NCBI GenBank assembly: GCA_938045955.1
Contig: CALIBK010000025.1
Location: 1 to 46,289 of the forward strand
Length of the DNA: 46,289 nt
Direction: 5' to 3'
Source: an uncultured bacterium
Lineage (GTDB): Bacteria > Desulfobacterota > BSN033 > UBA1163
Shown here: one piece after another, positions 1-8,806 of the stretch
Numbering within the stretch: position 1 is the stretch's first letter
Layout of the letters: every line of letters starts with the position of its first letter
Position numbers and translations under genes: made by a program
Notes under the pieces: model-generated
The model's database searches: none
The model's input: only the letters and a program-made list of their open reading frames with translations
What the model was told of the DNA's origin: nothing

Positions 1-53
1 CTTCACAAATCAATTCACTCCCCTGAAAAATCATCTATCTCTCAAAAAATAAA

Positions 54-80
54 AACTTCTACCGAAAAACAGTAGAAGTT
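54..80 (-). terminator. Rho-independent terminator-like hairpin, minus strand
   Basis: Perfect 9-bp inverted repeat AACTTCTAC/GTAGAAGTT; on the minus strand it is followed by TTTTTATTTTTT. Confidence 0.5.
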
Positions 81-169
81 ATCATTCCCCCTTTGGGGGA
101 CGTTTAAGGCGAACTTCATCACCCAGATCATTTAAATTTAATCTTAGTATGGGTCAAAAAAATGAAAAA

Positions 170-331
170 CCTAAATTGAGCGATTCTTAGTATTATTTAA
201 AGATAACCCTTCTGGATTCCCGTTTTCACGGTAATGACGTTTTCATTTATTGATTGGTAGTTGTCATTCCTGCGGAAGCAGGAATCCAGTATATTTGATT
301 CAATGAATGACGAAAAATCGCCCAATTTAGG
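170..331 (+). mobile_element. MITE-like element copy A (~162 bp)
   Basis: Terminal inverted repeats CCTAAATTGAGCGATT / AATCGCCCAATTTAGG; flanked by AAAAA direct repeats (165-169 and 332-336); internal palindromes CTGGATTCC..GGAATGAC / GTCATTCC..GGAATCCAG; related in inverted orientation to 1476-1638. Confidence 0.7.
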
Positions 332-644
332 AAAAAGTTAATTTTTTCTCTTTTGTAATCCATCAGTTATGGTTGTTAAATAGGCCTGATAAGTGTATTG
401 GAGAAAACCTGAGTGCGGTTACCTTAAATTGCCTCTCAAGCTCTCAGATTCAACCCGCTTTGATGAGAAATCTAATTCTACAGTGGATCGTTTCGTATTC
501 CATTTTATACTGAATCCATTTGCTTTCTAAGGGTTTCGGAAATACCCCTGTCAGGCCAAAATGATCCCAACTCTTCAGTGAGGCAATACAAATTAAAAGG
601 GTCTCTCCATTCGGGGGGATTCCTCTTGAAGGGTCAAAAAGATC

Positions 645-1376
645 ATGATAAGAAAGAATAAAATGATATGGAATAAAGAACTGAAAAACTTACAAGAAGA
701 GATCATTAGCTGCAAAAAGTGTAAAAGGTTGGTCCCCTATCTTCAGTACCTTTCAATTCATAAACCCAAAAGATTCAGGGATTGGACTTACTGGGGAAAA
801 CCTCTTCCCAGTTTTGGAGACCCTGAGGCTCGGGTACTCATCGTAGGTCTGGCTCCGGCAGCTCATGGGGGAAATCGAACCGGGCGGATGTTTACAGGGG
901 ATCGGAGTGGGGAATGGCTCTTCCAAGCGCTTTACCTATCCGGTTTTTCAAACCAACCCTTCTCCTCACGAAGAGATGATGGGCTTTGTCTCAAGGATTG
1001 TTACATCACAGCTACCATTCATTGTGCCCCTCCTGGAAATAAACCCCTTCCCGAAGAGATCGAGAATTGTCGAAGTTACTTTTTAAGGGAATTAGACCTT
1101 CTCAGGAGAGTTCAAATTATTGTTCCCTTGGGGCAGATCGCATTTCTCCAGACATTAAAATCTCTGAGATTAAAAGGATACGATATCCCTTCCCTCCCTT
1201 TTGGTCATGGAAAGATTTACAGACTTTCCGGGGAAACTTCCCCTCTCACCCTCATTACCACCTACCACCCGAGTCAGCAAAATACTCAAACAGGAAAATT
1301 AACTCGAGAGATGTTTCAATCAATTTTCCATCAGGTCATTCGCCACCTCAAACAGAATCGAAGGGATCTTTCTTAG
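645..1376 (+). CDS. Uracil-DNA glycosylase family protein (family 5/UdgB-like)
   Basis: Motifs GLAPAAHGGNRTGRMFTGDRSGEWL, ITATIHCAPPGNKPLPEEIENC and TYHPSQQNTQTGKLT. Confidence 0.88.
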   Translation: MIRKNKMIWNKELKNLQEEIISCKKCKRLVPYLQYLSIHKPKRFRDWTYWGKPLPSFGDPEARVLIVGLAPAAHGGNRTGRMFTGDRSGEWLFQALYLSGFSNQPFSSRRDDGLCLKDCYITATIHCAPPGNKPLPEEIENCRSYFLRELDLLRRVQIIVPLGQIAFLQTLKSLRLKGYDIPSLPFGHGKIYRLSGETSPLTLITTYHPSQQNTQTGKLTREMFQSIFHQVIRHLKQNRRDLS

Positions 1377-1475
1377 AAGATCAATCCTTGGTCATCTTCC
1401 CCTTTTCTTTCAAATAGGCCTCTTTTCCTGCTTTAATCGCCGCATAGAGAGGAGAGCTCTGAGAAATTATTTTAA

Positions 1476-1638
1476 CCTAAATTGGGCATTTTTCTTGGTG
1501 AATTGAATCATAGATACTGGATTCCTGCTTCTGCAGGAATGGCGACTATCCCTCAATGAATGAAAATGTCATTCCCTTGAAAACGGGAATCCAGAAGGGG
1601 TTTACCTCGAAATAATTCTAATTATTGCCCAATCTGGG
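1476..1638 (-). mobile_element. MITE-like element copy B (~163 bp)
   Basis: Reverse complement aligns along its length with 170-331; ends CCTAAATTGGGC and GCCCAATCTGGG; flanked by TTTAA direct repeats (1471-1475 and 1639-1643). Confidence 0.7.
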
Positions 1639-1727
1639 TTTAAATAAATTTAGAGACATGAGTTTTGACAGAGGAGGGTTTTTCTTGTTAAAAATAATAG
1701 ATTAAGATTGAAACAAGGAGCGAAACT

Positions 1728-2927
1728 GTGCCAACTTATTCTCATTCCCAGCTTTCTACCTATGAGAATTGTCCCCAGCAGTATAAACTCGCTTACATTG
1801 ACAGAATCAAGATCGAGACGGAAGGGATTGAGGCCTTTATGGGGACAAGGGTCCATGAAGCCCTGGAGAAGCTTTATCGAGACCTCAAAGTCACAAAGCT
1901 CAATACCCTTGATGAACTTCTCACTTACTATCATCAGTCCTGGGAAAAGAATTGGAGCGAGACGGTTCAAATCATTCGAAAGGAATATAGTGCCGAGGAT
2001 TATCGACGTCTGGGGGAGAGATGCCTTCGAGATTATTACAACCGTTATTTCCCATTTGATCAAGGAAAAACATTGGCCCTGGAGGAGAATATCTACTTTC
2101 CCTTAGAGGAGGGGTACTGGATTCGGGGGGTCATTGACCGTCTAACCCTTTCTGACCATTCTGTCCTCGAGATCCACGATTATAAAACGGCCAATCGACT
2201 TCCGACCAGAGCCGAGGTGGATTCTGATCGGCAACTGGCATTCTACCAGATGGGAGTGGAAGGAAGATGGAAGGATATTCGAGAAATCCGTTTGATCTGG
2301 CATTACCTCACCTTTGATCTCGAGATTCAATCTTCAAGAACCCCGGAAGAACTCCAGCGGCTCCGTGCGGAAACCATGGAGTTGATCAGGCGAATCGAAG
2401 CCGACCGGGAATTTTTACCCAGAGAGGGTCCCCTTTGTGACTGGTGTGATTTTCAGGGATACTGTCCCAAAAGAAAACATCTGATCTTTGTAGAAAACCT
2501 TCCCCCCAATGAATATTTGCGGGAAGAGGGGGTGACCCTGGTAAACCGATATGTCGAATTGAAAGAAAAAAAGAGAATGATGAACGAAGAGATGGATGCG
2601 GAGCTGGCAAAGATCGAAGAGGCCCTCTTTGCCTATGCCCAACGGGAGGGGGTAGATTCTATTTACGGAAGTGATCATGTTGCCAAGATCAAGATCGAGG
2701 TAAAGGAGAAGTATCCATTGAAAGGGGATCCGAACCGGAAATTGTTAGACGAATTGATTAAAAAGGCAGGGAAATGGATGGAGGTCTCCGATTTAAATCC
2801 ATGGATGTTGGCCAGGGTGATGGAACGCGGAAGTTGGCCGTCCTCTCTGGTGAATCGGATAAAAGAATTCTGTTCACTGGAACAGAGCCGTTCAATTACC
2901 ATTCAAAAATTGAAAGAGATAGATTAG
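1728..2927 (+). CDS. PD-(D/E)XK nuclease family protein (RecB-like, putative Fe-S nuclease)
   Basis: SHSQLSTYENCPQQYKLAYIDRI start; VLEIHDYKTA nuclease motif; C-terminal CDWCDFQGYCP. Confidence 0.82.
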   Translation: MPTYSHSQLSTYENCPQQYKLAYIDRIKIETEGIEAFMGTRVHEALEKLYRDLKVTKLNTLDELLTYYHQSWEKNWSETVQIIRKEYSAEDYRRLGERCLRDYYNRYFPFDQGKTLALEENIYFPLEEGYWIRGVIDRLTLSDHSVLEIHDYKTANRLPTRAEVDSDRQLAFYQMGVEGRWKDIREIRLIWHYLTFDLEIQSSRTPEELQRLRAETMELIRRIEADREFLPREGPLCDWCDFQGYCPKRKHLIFVENLPPNEYLREEGVTLVNRYVELKEKKRMMNEEMDAELAKIEEALFAYAQREGVDSIYGSDHVAKIKIEVKEKYPLKGDPNRKLLDELIKKAGKWMEVSDLNPWMLARVMERGSWPSSLVNRIKEFCSLEQSRSITIQKLKEID

Positions 2928-2937
2928 TGGAGGGTAT

Positions 2938-4434
2938 ATGGATATTCGGGTCGAAAAGGCGATGGCTGAAACGTATCCCTGTGAACTCCTTCTTCTCTTC
3001 TCCTTTGAACCTCCCCTTCCCCTGGAGGGAGTCCTCGCAAGCCTGGATCAGGAATGGAAGGGGTGGATTTCAGGGATCCTCAAAGAAGGAGATTTTAAAG
3101 GGGAGCGTTTTGAATGTAAACTCTTTCATACCCAAGGCCTTTTCCCAGCCAGACGAATCCTCCTCACAGGGCTCGGAAAAAAGGAGGAGTTTAGCCTGGA
3201 GAGATGGCGAGAGGCTTCCTCAAAGGCCGGACAATTCATTCGAGACTCAGGGCTAAAGCGGTTTGCATTCCATATCACGAAGTTAGAAAATTATTCTGAA
3301 GAAGTCCTCGCAGAGGCCTTTATTATTGGGCTTAGGCTCGGAACCTATCAATTCAAAGAGTTAAAGACCCAGGAGCTTGAGAAGATAAAAGAGATAGAAG
3401 AAGGGATTCTTTTGGGAAGGAATGATGAAGAGGTCCTGGCCATCCAAAAGGGGTGCCATCTCGGGGAGATTATTTCAAAGGCAGTTTATATGGCGAGGGA
3501 TTTAGTCAATCGCCCAAGCAGTCAGGTCACCCCTACCTTCCTGGCAGAGAAAGCAAGGGAGATTGCCCAAACCTATGGGATGGAAATCGAAGTATTGGAT
3601 ATGTCTCAGGCAGAGGCCTTAGGTATGGGTGCTTTTGTGGGAGTAGCCAGGGGAAGTCAGGAGCCCTGTAAGTTTATCATCCTCGAATATAATAAAGGAA
3701 AAGGTTTTGAAACGATTGCTCTGGTGGGCAAAGGGATCACCTTTGATAGTGGGGGAATCTCTTTAAAACCTTCCGAAGGGATGGAAAAGATGAAAGGGGA
3801 TATGTCCGGAGCAGCTGCAGTATTGGGGACCCTCCAGGCGGCCTCAGAACTTCAACTTCCCCTTCACCTTGTTGGACTCATTCCCGCTACGGAGAATCTC
3901 CCGAGCGGGAGAGCCTTAAAACCCGGAGATGTGTTAAAAACCCTCTCCGGTCAAACGGTGGAGGTGATCAGCACGGATGCGGAGGGGCGACTCATCCTTT
4001 CCGATGCCTTGACCTATAGCCTTCGCTATCAGCCTCGGGCGATCATTGATCTGGCCACTCTCACCGGAGCTATTGTGATTGCCTTAGGAGATTATGTCAT
4101 CGGGCTCTTTGGAAATGATGAGACTCTTCTCCAAAGAGTGGAGAAGGCCTCTCAACAATCGGGGGAGAAGGTTTGGAGAATGCCGCTCTGGGAGGAATAT
4201 TTCGATTATATTAAGAGCGATGTGGCCGACTTCAAGAATGTCGGGACCCGTGCAGCAGGAGCCATCATTGGAGCGATCTTTTTGAGCAAATTTGTAGGGA
4301 AAACACCGTGGGTCCATCTCGATATCGCAGGTCCAGCATTTATTGAAAAAGAAAAACCATTACTCCCTAAAGGAGGGAGTGGAGCAGGAGTGAGATTGTT
4401 GATCCAGATGCTGAGAAATTGGAGCTATTCTTAA
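2938..4434 (+). CDS. pepA: Leucyl aminopeptidase (M17)
   Basis: LVGKGITFDSGGISLKPSEGMEKMKGDMSGAA and STDAEGRLILSDALTY signatures. Confidence 0.95.
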   Translation: MDIRVEKAMAETYPCELLLLFSFEPPLPLEGVLASLDQEWKGWISGILKEGDFKGERFECKLFHTQGLFPARRILLTGLGKKEEFSLERWREASSKAGQFIRDSGLKRFAFHITKLENYSEEVLAEAFIIGLRLGTYQFKELKTQELEKIKEIEEGILLGRNDEEVLAIQKGCHLGEIISKAVYMARDLVNRPSSQVTPTFLAEKAREIAQTYGMEIEVLDMSQAEALGMGAFVGVARGSQEPCKFIILEYNKGKGFETIALVGKGITFDSGGISLKPSEGMEKMKGDMSGAAAVLGTLQAASELQLPLHLVGLIPATENLPSGRALKPGDVLKTLSGQTVEVISTDAEGRLILSDALTYSLRYQPRAIIDLATLTGAIVIALGDYVIGLFGNDETLLQRVEKASQQSGEKVWRMPLWEEYFDYIKSDVADFKNVGTRAAGAIIGAIFLSKFVGKTPWVHLDIAGPAFIEKEKPLLPKGGSGAGVRLLIQMLRNWSYS

Positions 4435-4463
4435 TCTTCAACGTCAGAGATTCGTAATAAAAA

Positions 4464-5525
4464 TTGATGAACCGATCCGAAACTCAACCCCCCTTTCTCT
4501 TAGCCTGTCACAGGAAACCCACCCCTTATACCCCTATCTGGTTGATGCGTCAGGCAGGACGGTATATGAAGGAGTATCGGGCCCTTCGAAAGAGATACTC
4601 CTTTTTAGAGATGTGTAAAACCCCGGAGATTGCCACAGAAGTGACTCTCCTCCCGATCAAGAAGTTTAAGGTCGATGCAGCGATCATCTTTTCGGATCTC
4701 CTTCTTCCTCTGGAACCGATGGGAGTGAGTTTAGAATATCGAAAGGGAGAAGGTCCTGCGATTCATCCTCTCCGTGGGGAAAAAGAGATCTCCCGACTTC
4801 GTATCTTTCATCCTGAAGAGTCCCTCTCTTTCTTATTAAGAACTATTCGAATGGTTCGAAGAGAATTAAATGGAAAGATCCCTCTCATCGGATTTTCCGG
4901 GGCTCCCTTTACCCTTGCGAGTTACCTGATTGAGGGAGGACACTCCACCCATTATGTCATGACTAAAAGTCTCATGTATCGAAATCGCACTGGCTGGGAT
5001 ACCTTGATGGAGAAACTTTCGGAAGTATTAGCACGTTGCCTTCATGCACAGGTCGAGGCAGGGGTTCAGGCCATTCAGGTTTTCGATTCGTGGGTAGGAT
5101 GTTTAAGCCCGAAGGATTATGAAGAGTTTGTCCTCCCTTACTCAAAACGAGTGATCGATAGAGTAAAACATAAAGTGCCTGTCATCCATTTTGCTACCTC
5201 TCATGCGACTCTTCTTCGATTAATGAAAAAGGCAGGGGGGGACGTGATCGGGGTGGATTGGCGGATAGAGATTGGAGAGGCATGGGCGCGGGTGGGCTAC
5301 GATGTTGGAATTCAGGGGAATCTCGATCCCGCCGTTTTACTCGGACCTTTGGATCTCATCAAAAAAGAGGTCAAGAGGATTCTTGATTCCTTAAAGACTC
5401 GACCGGGCCATATTTTTAATCTGGGCCATGGGGTCCTTCCCAACACCCCTGTGAAAAATGTTGCAGCATTGGTAGAGATGGTCCACGAATATAGTTCAGC
5501 CTTAAGAATTAATAAAGAGGATTGA
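4464..5525 (+). CDS. hemE: Uroporphyrinogen decarboxylase
   Basis: PIWLMRQAGRYMKEYR, IIFSDLLLPLEPMG and IQVFDSWVGCLSP motifs. Confidence 0.96.
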   Translation: MMNRSETQPPFLLACHRKPTPYTPIWLMRQAGRYMKEYRALRKRYSFLEMCKTPEIATEVTLLPIKKFKVDAAIIFSDLLLPLEPMGVSLEYRKGEGPAIHPLRGEKEISRLRIFHPEESLSFLLRTIRMVRRELNGKIPLIGFSGAPFTLASYLIEGGHSTHYVMTKSLMYRNRTGWDTLMEKLSEVLARCLHAQVEAGVQAIQVFDSWVGCLSPKDYEEFVLPYSKRVIDRVKHKVPVIHFATSHATLLRLMKKAGGDVIGVDWRIEIGEAWARVGYDVGIQGNLDPAVLLGPLDLIKKEVKRILDSLKTRPGHIFNLGHGVLPNTPVKNVAALVEMVHEYSSALRINKED

Positions 5526-5538
5526 AAGTTTTAGATAA

Positions 5539-6462
5539 ATGATAAAAGCCCTTCTTCTATTAGCCTTTGGAGGGCCTCGATCCCTCGATGAAGTAGAGAC
5601 TTTTCTCAGCCACCTTTTTAGAAATCGGACTCCTTCATCAGAACAATTGGAACGGGTGAAAGACCGTTATCGAAAAATCGGAGGCTCTTCCCCTCTGTTT
5701 GAGATTACCCAGAGGCAAGGCCGGAGGCTTGAAGAGAGGTTGAGGGAGAGAGGCTATGAATTTAAATCTTATATCGGGATGTGTTATGGAAAACCCTTAA
5801 TTGAAGAGGTATTAAGAGAGATTCGAGAGAATGGTCATCAAGAGATAGTGGCCCTTCCGATGACCCCTTTTCGATCAAAATTTAGTACAGGAATTTATAG
5901 AGAAAAATTGGATCATGGAAATGAAGAAATGGGTTATCCTTTTAAGATTCAACTCATAGAAGGGTGGCACAGCCATTCTCTCTTTTTAGAGGCCTGGGTT
6001 GAAAGGGTGAAGGAAGGATTAGAGTTTTTTCCGTCACAGAGTAGAAAAAAGGTTCATCTCATTTTTACAGCCCATAGTCTTCCTGAGTCCGTAATCCAAA
6101 ACGACCCCTATGTAAAAGACTTCAGAGAATGTGTGGAGGGGATCCTGCGGAGAATGGAGCCCCTTTCATGGCACCTTGCTTTCCAGAGCAAAGGAGGGGG
6201 GTCTGAGAAGTGGATCGGGCCAGACGTGGAATCCGTGCTCATCGGACTGAGGAAAATTTATGTGAAGGAGATATTGATCGTTCCTGTTGGTTTTGTCTCT
6301 GATCATATCGAAATCCTCTACGATATTGATCTCTTCTATCGGGAGAAAGCCAACTCCCTGGGAATGGTGTTAAAACGGGCTCCTTCGCTCAATGATTCTG
6401 AGAGGTTTATTGAGGCGTTGGCAAGTTGGGTGGAAAATCAATTTAGAGAAGCCGAAGGATAA
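5539..6462 (+). CDS. hemH: Ferrochelatase
   Basis: LLAFGGPRSLDEVETFL, FTAHSLPESVI, VPVGFVSDHIEILYDID; adjacent to hemE. Confidence 0.93.
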   Translation: MIKALLLLAFGGPRSLDEVETFLSHLFRNRTPSSEQLERVKDRYRKIGGSSPLFEITQRQGRRLEERLRERGYEFKSYIGMCYGKPLIEEVLREIRENGHQEIVALPMTPFRSKFSTGIYREKLDHGNEEMGYPFKIQLIEGWHSHSLFLEAWVERVKEGLEFFPSQSRKKVHLIFTAHSLPESVIQNDPYVKDFRECVEGILRRMEPLSWHLAFQSKGGGSEKWIGPDVESVLIGLRKIYVKEILIVPVGFVSDHIEILYDIDLFYREKANSLGMVLKRAPSLNDSERFIEALASWVENQFREAEG

Positions 6463-6479
6463 AGAGATTCGGGAAATTT

Positions 6480-7982
6480 ATGAAACGAATCATCATCATT
6501 GGAGGGGGAGTGGCTGGTCTTGGAGCGGCTTATAAAATCCGGCGAGCTGCCTCCGAAGGACATGGGGTCGATTTTTTTCTTATCGAAAAAGATCCACGCC
6601 TGGGGGGAAAAATCCTTACCGAGATCATTCGAGATCCTTTCGGAAAGGGAGTATTTATTGTCGATGGAGGACCGGACTGTTTTCTCACCGAGAAACCTGC
6701 CTGTCATCGAATCGCAAAACTTTTAGGGATCTTTGAGGATGAGTTGCCCACAGACGATTCAAAGAGGGGGACACTGATCTTCTCTCAAGGGAAACTTCAC
6801 CCTTTACCCGATGGAATCATGATGTTTGCTCCAACCAAATTTCTCCCTTTTATCACGACCCAGTTATTCTCGTGGTCAGGGAAGATTCGGATGGTAATGG
6901 ATTTATTTATCCCTCCAAGGAAAATTAAACCCGGGGAATCCTACGACGAGACACTGGAGAGCTTTGTGGTGAGGCGGATGGGGAGGGAGTGTCTGGATCG
7001 TCTCGCTGAACCTCTGGTGGGAGGCGTTCATGCCTCCGACCCCAGAACCATGTCCCTCGCTGCTACCTTTCCAAGACTCCTCGAAATGGAGCAGGCCTAC
7101 GGATCTCTTATCAGAGCTTTTCTTGTAGCCCGAAAAAAGGTCGAGGAGATGAGAAAAAAATACCCTCCCAAACCAGGGCAGAAGCCGAGAACCTTTTTTA
7201 CCTCTTTTATAAAAGGGATGCAACAATTGACAGATAGAATGGCTGAGGCTTCGGGTCCGGAGAAGATGCGGCTTGGAGTTTCCGTCACCTCACTCCAGAT
7301 AGGTCACCAAAATCGGTGGAGGGTTCATTTATCAGATGGCACCTTCCTGGAAGGAGATGGGGTCATCCTTGCTACCGAGTCCTGGGCCGCGGAGCCTCTC
7401 ATCAGACCGATTGACCGAGAAATGGCAGATGCCTTAGCAGAGATTCCGTGGACTTCTTCAGCGACCATCTCTTTTGCCTTTGATGAAAAAGAAGTGGGTT
7501 TGGATCTGAATGCCTTCGGGGTCCTGTGTCCCATGGTTGAGGGTCGTTCCATCCTGGCAGCCACCTACTCCTCCTCCAAGTGGCCGGGGAGAGCCCCTCC
7601 AGGAAAGGTTCTTCTTCGTGGTTTTGTTGGAGGGCCTCACAATCAGGAAGTCCTGGAACGATCAGATGAAGAATTGGTTCAGATCGTCCTTTCAGAGTTT
7701 CATGAGATTTTAGGTCTCAATCCAAAGGCAAAGCCGATTTTTTTCCGTCTTTATCGGTGGCCCCGGGGAATGCCCCAATATACCCTTGGACATCTTGAGC
7801 GGGTGGAATTGATAGAGAATCATAGTGCTCAGATTTCAGGCCTGGCCCTTGCCGGTGGAAGTTATCGAGGAGTTGGAATTCCAAACTGTATCGAGAGCGG
7901 GGAGAGGGCCGTTTCAAAAATTCTTAATGAATGGGGCATCGATCTTGCCGAAGACCACATCGAAGAAAAGCGGTATTATTAA
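6480..7982 (+). CDS. hemG: Protoporphyrinogen/coproporphyrinogen oxidase (HemY-type FAD protein)
   Basis: N-terminal GGGVAGLGAAYKI FAD motif; LAEPLVGGVHASDP; C-terminal LAGGSYRGVGIPNCIESGE. Confidence 0.92.
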   Translation: MKRIIIIGGGVAGLGAAYKIRRAASEGHGVDFFLIEKDPRLGGKILTEIIRDPFGKGVFIVDGGPDCFLTEKPACHRIAKLLGIFEDELPTDDSKRGTLIFSQGKLHPLPDGIMMFAPTKFLPFITTQLFSWSGKIRMVMDLFIPPRKIKPGESYDETLESFVVRRMGRECLDRLAEPLVGGVHASDPRTMSLAATFPRLLEMEQAYGSLIRAFLVARKKVEEMRKKYPPKPGQKPRTFFTSFIKGMQQLTDRMAEASGPEKMRLGVSVTSLQIGHQNRWRVHLSDGTFLEGDGVILATESWAAEPLIRPIDREMADALAEIPWTSSATISFAFDEKEVGLDLNAFGVLCPMVEGRSILAATYSSSKWPGRAPPGKVLLRGFVGGPHNQEVLERSDEELVQIVLSEFHEILGLNPKAKPIFFRLYRWPRGMPQYTLGHLERVELIENHSAQISGLALAGGSYRGVGIPNCIESGERAVSKILNEWGIDLAEDHIEEKRYY

Positions 7983-7997
7983 ATCATCACCCTTCAT

Positions 7998-8035
7998 TAA
8001 GGGGCAGACCTTTTAAAAAAGGCCTGCCCCTTTTT
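7998..8035 (+). terminator. Rho-independent terminator after hemG
   Basis: AAGGGGCAGACCTTTTAAAAAAGGCCTGCCCCTTTTT hairpin plus T-run. Confidence 0.75.
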
Positions 8036-8040
8036 ACCGA

Positions 8041-8748
8041 TTAATTTGTTTTAATTTTTTCTAAATCCAGGTCTTCAAGAATCACAATTCCTCTGGATTT
8101 CATTTCGTCGATCGCTTTTTGAGAGGTATCGGGCGCGACCCCTCTGGAAAGATTTTTTATCATAATCACCTTGTATCCTGCGGTTACCGCATCCAGAGCA
8201 GTGGCCCTGACACAGTAATCGGTAGCAATGCCGTAAACGACTACTTTTTTGATCCCATCTTTTTTAAGAATCTTGTCCATATCGGTCTTCTTTCCACCAT
8301 CGTCCTGGAAGCCTGAATAACTATCATACTGGGGGTCCATGCCCTTCTTTACCACGGCTTTAAGGAGTTTTTGATCGAGCAGGATTTCGGCTCCCGGGGT
8401 ATTCTGGACACAGTGAGGAGGCCAGAGCACCTGATCTTTTCCATGAAGTTTGATCACATCAAAGGCCTTCTTCCCGGGATGATTGGTAAAGAAGGAGGCA
8501 TGATTTTTGGGATGCCAGTCCTGGGTGGCATAGATTGGATAACCTGCGGACTTCAGCCTCCTCGTAGCCTCTTCAACGGCCTTAATATAGGCTTCATCTG
8601 TCCCTTCTACAGCCAGAGAGCCATTCTTGAATTTTGTGAAGTCCCCCTGAACATCGACCACAATCACACCAATCTTCTCTGCTGCCATAGCCCACCCTCC
8701 AATCAACATTAAGATAGTTACGATGCAAAAAACTCCCCATCTTTTCAT
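8041..8748 (-). CDS. Isochorismatase/nicotinamidase family protein with N-terminal signal peptide
   Basis: MKRWGVFCIVTILMLIGGWAMAAE signal-like start; VVDVQGDF, TQDWHPKNHASF, GIATDYCVRATALDA. Confidence 0.88.
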   Translation of the reverse strand: MKRWGVFCIVTILMLIGGWAMAAEKIGVIVVDVQGDFTKFKNGSLAVEGTDEAYIKAVEEATRRLKSAGYPIYATQDWHPKNHASFFTNHPGKKAFDVIKLHGKDQVLWPPHCVQNTPGAEILLDQKLLKAVVKKGMDPQYDSYSGFQDDGGKKTDMDKILKKDGIKKVVVYGIATDYCVRATALDAVTAGYKVIMIKNLSRGVAPDTSQKAIDEMKSRGIVILEDLDLEKIKTN

Positions 8749-8806
8749 ATAGCACCTCCCTTATGGGTTTTACTGGATTACCACCCGCTACTCCGGGGTT
8801 GAAAGG

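Noticed and set aside
360-600. Possible insertion-sequence remnant upstream of the UDG gene (for example CCCCTGTCAGGCCAAAATGATCCCAACTCTTCAGTGA)
   Set aside because: It vaguely resembles an IS end, but no transposase reading frame or terminal repeats could be supported by eye; a nucleotide search would be needed.
1708-2106. 132-aa ORFs on both strands (1650..2063 -, 1708..2106 +)
   Set aside because: Alternative-frame shadows of the PD-(D/E)XK nuclease gene.
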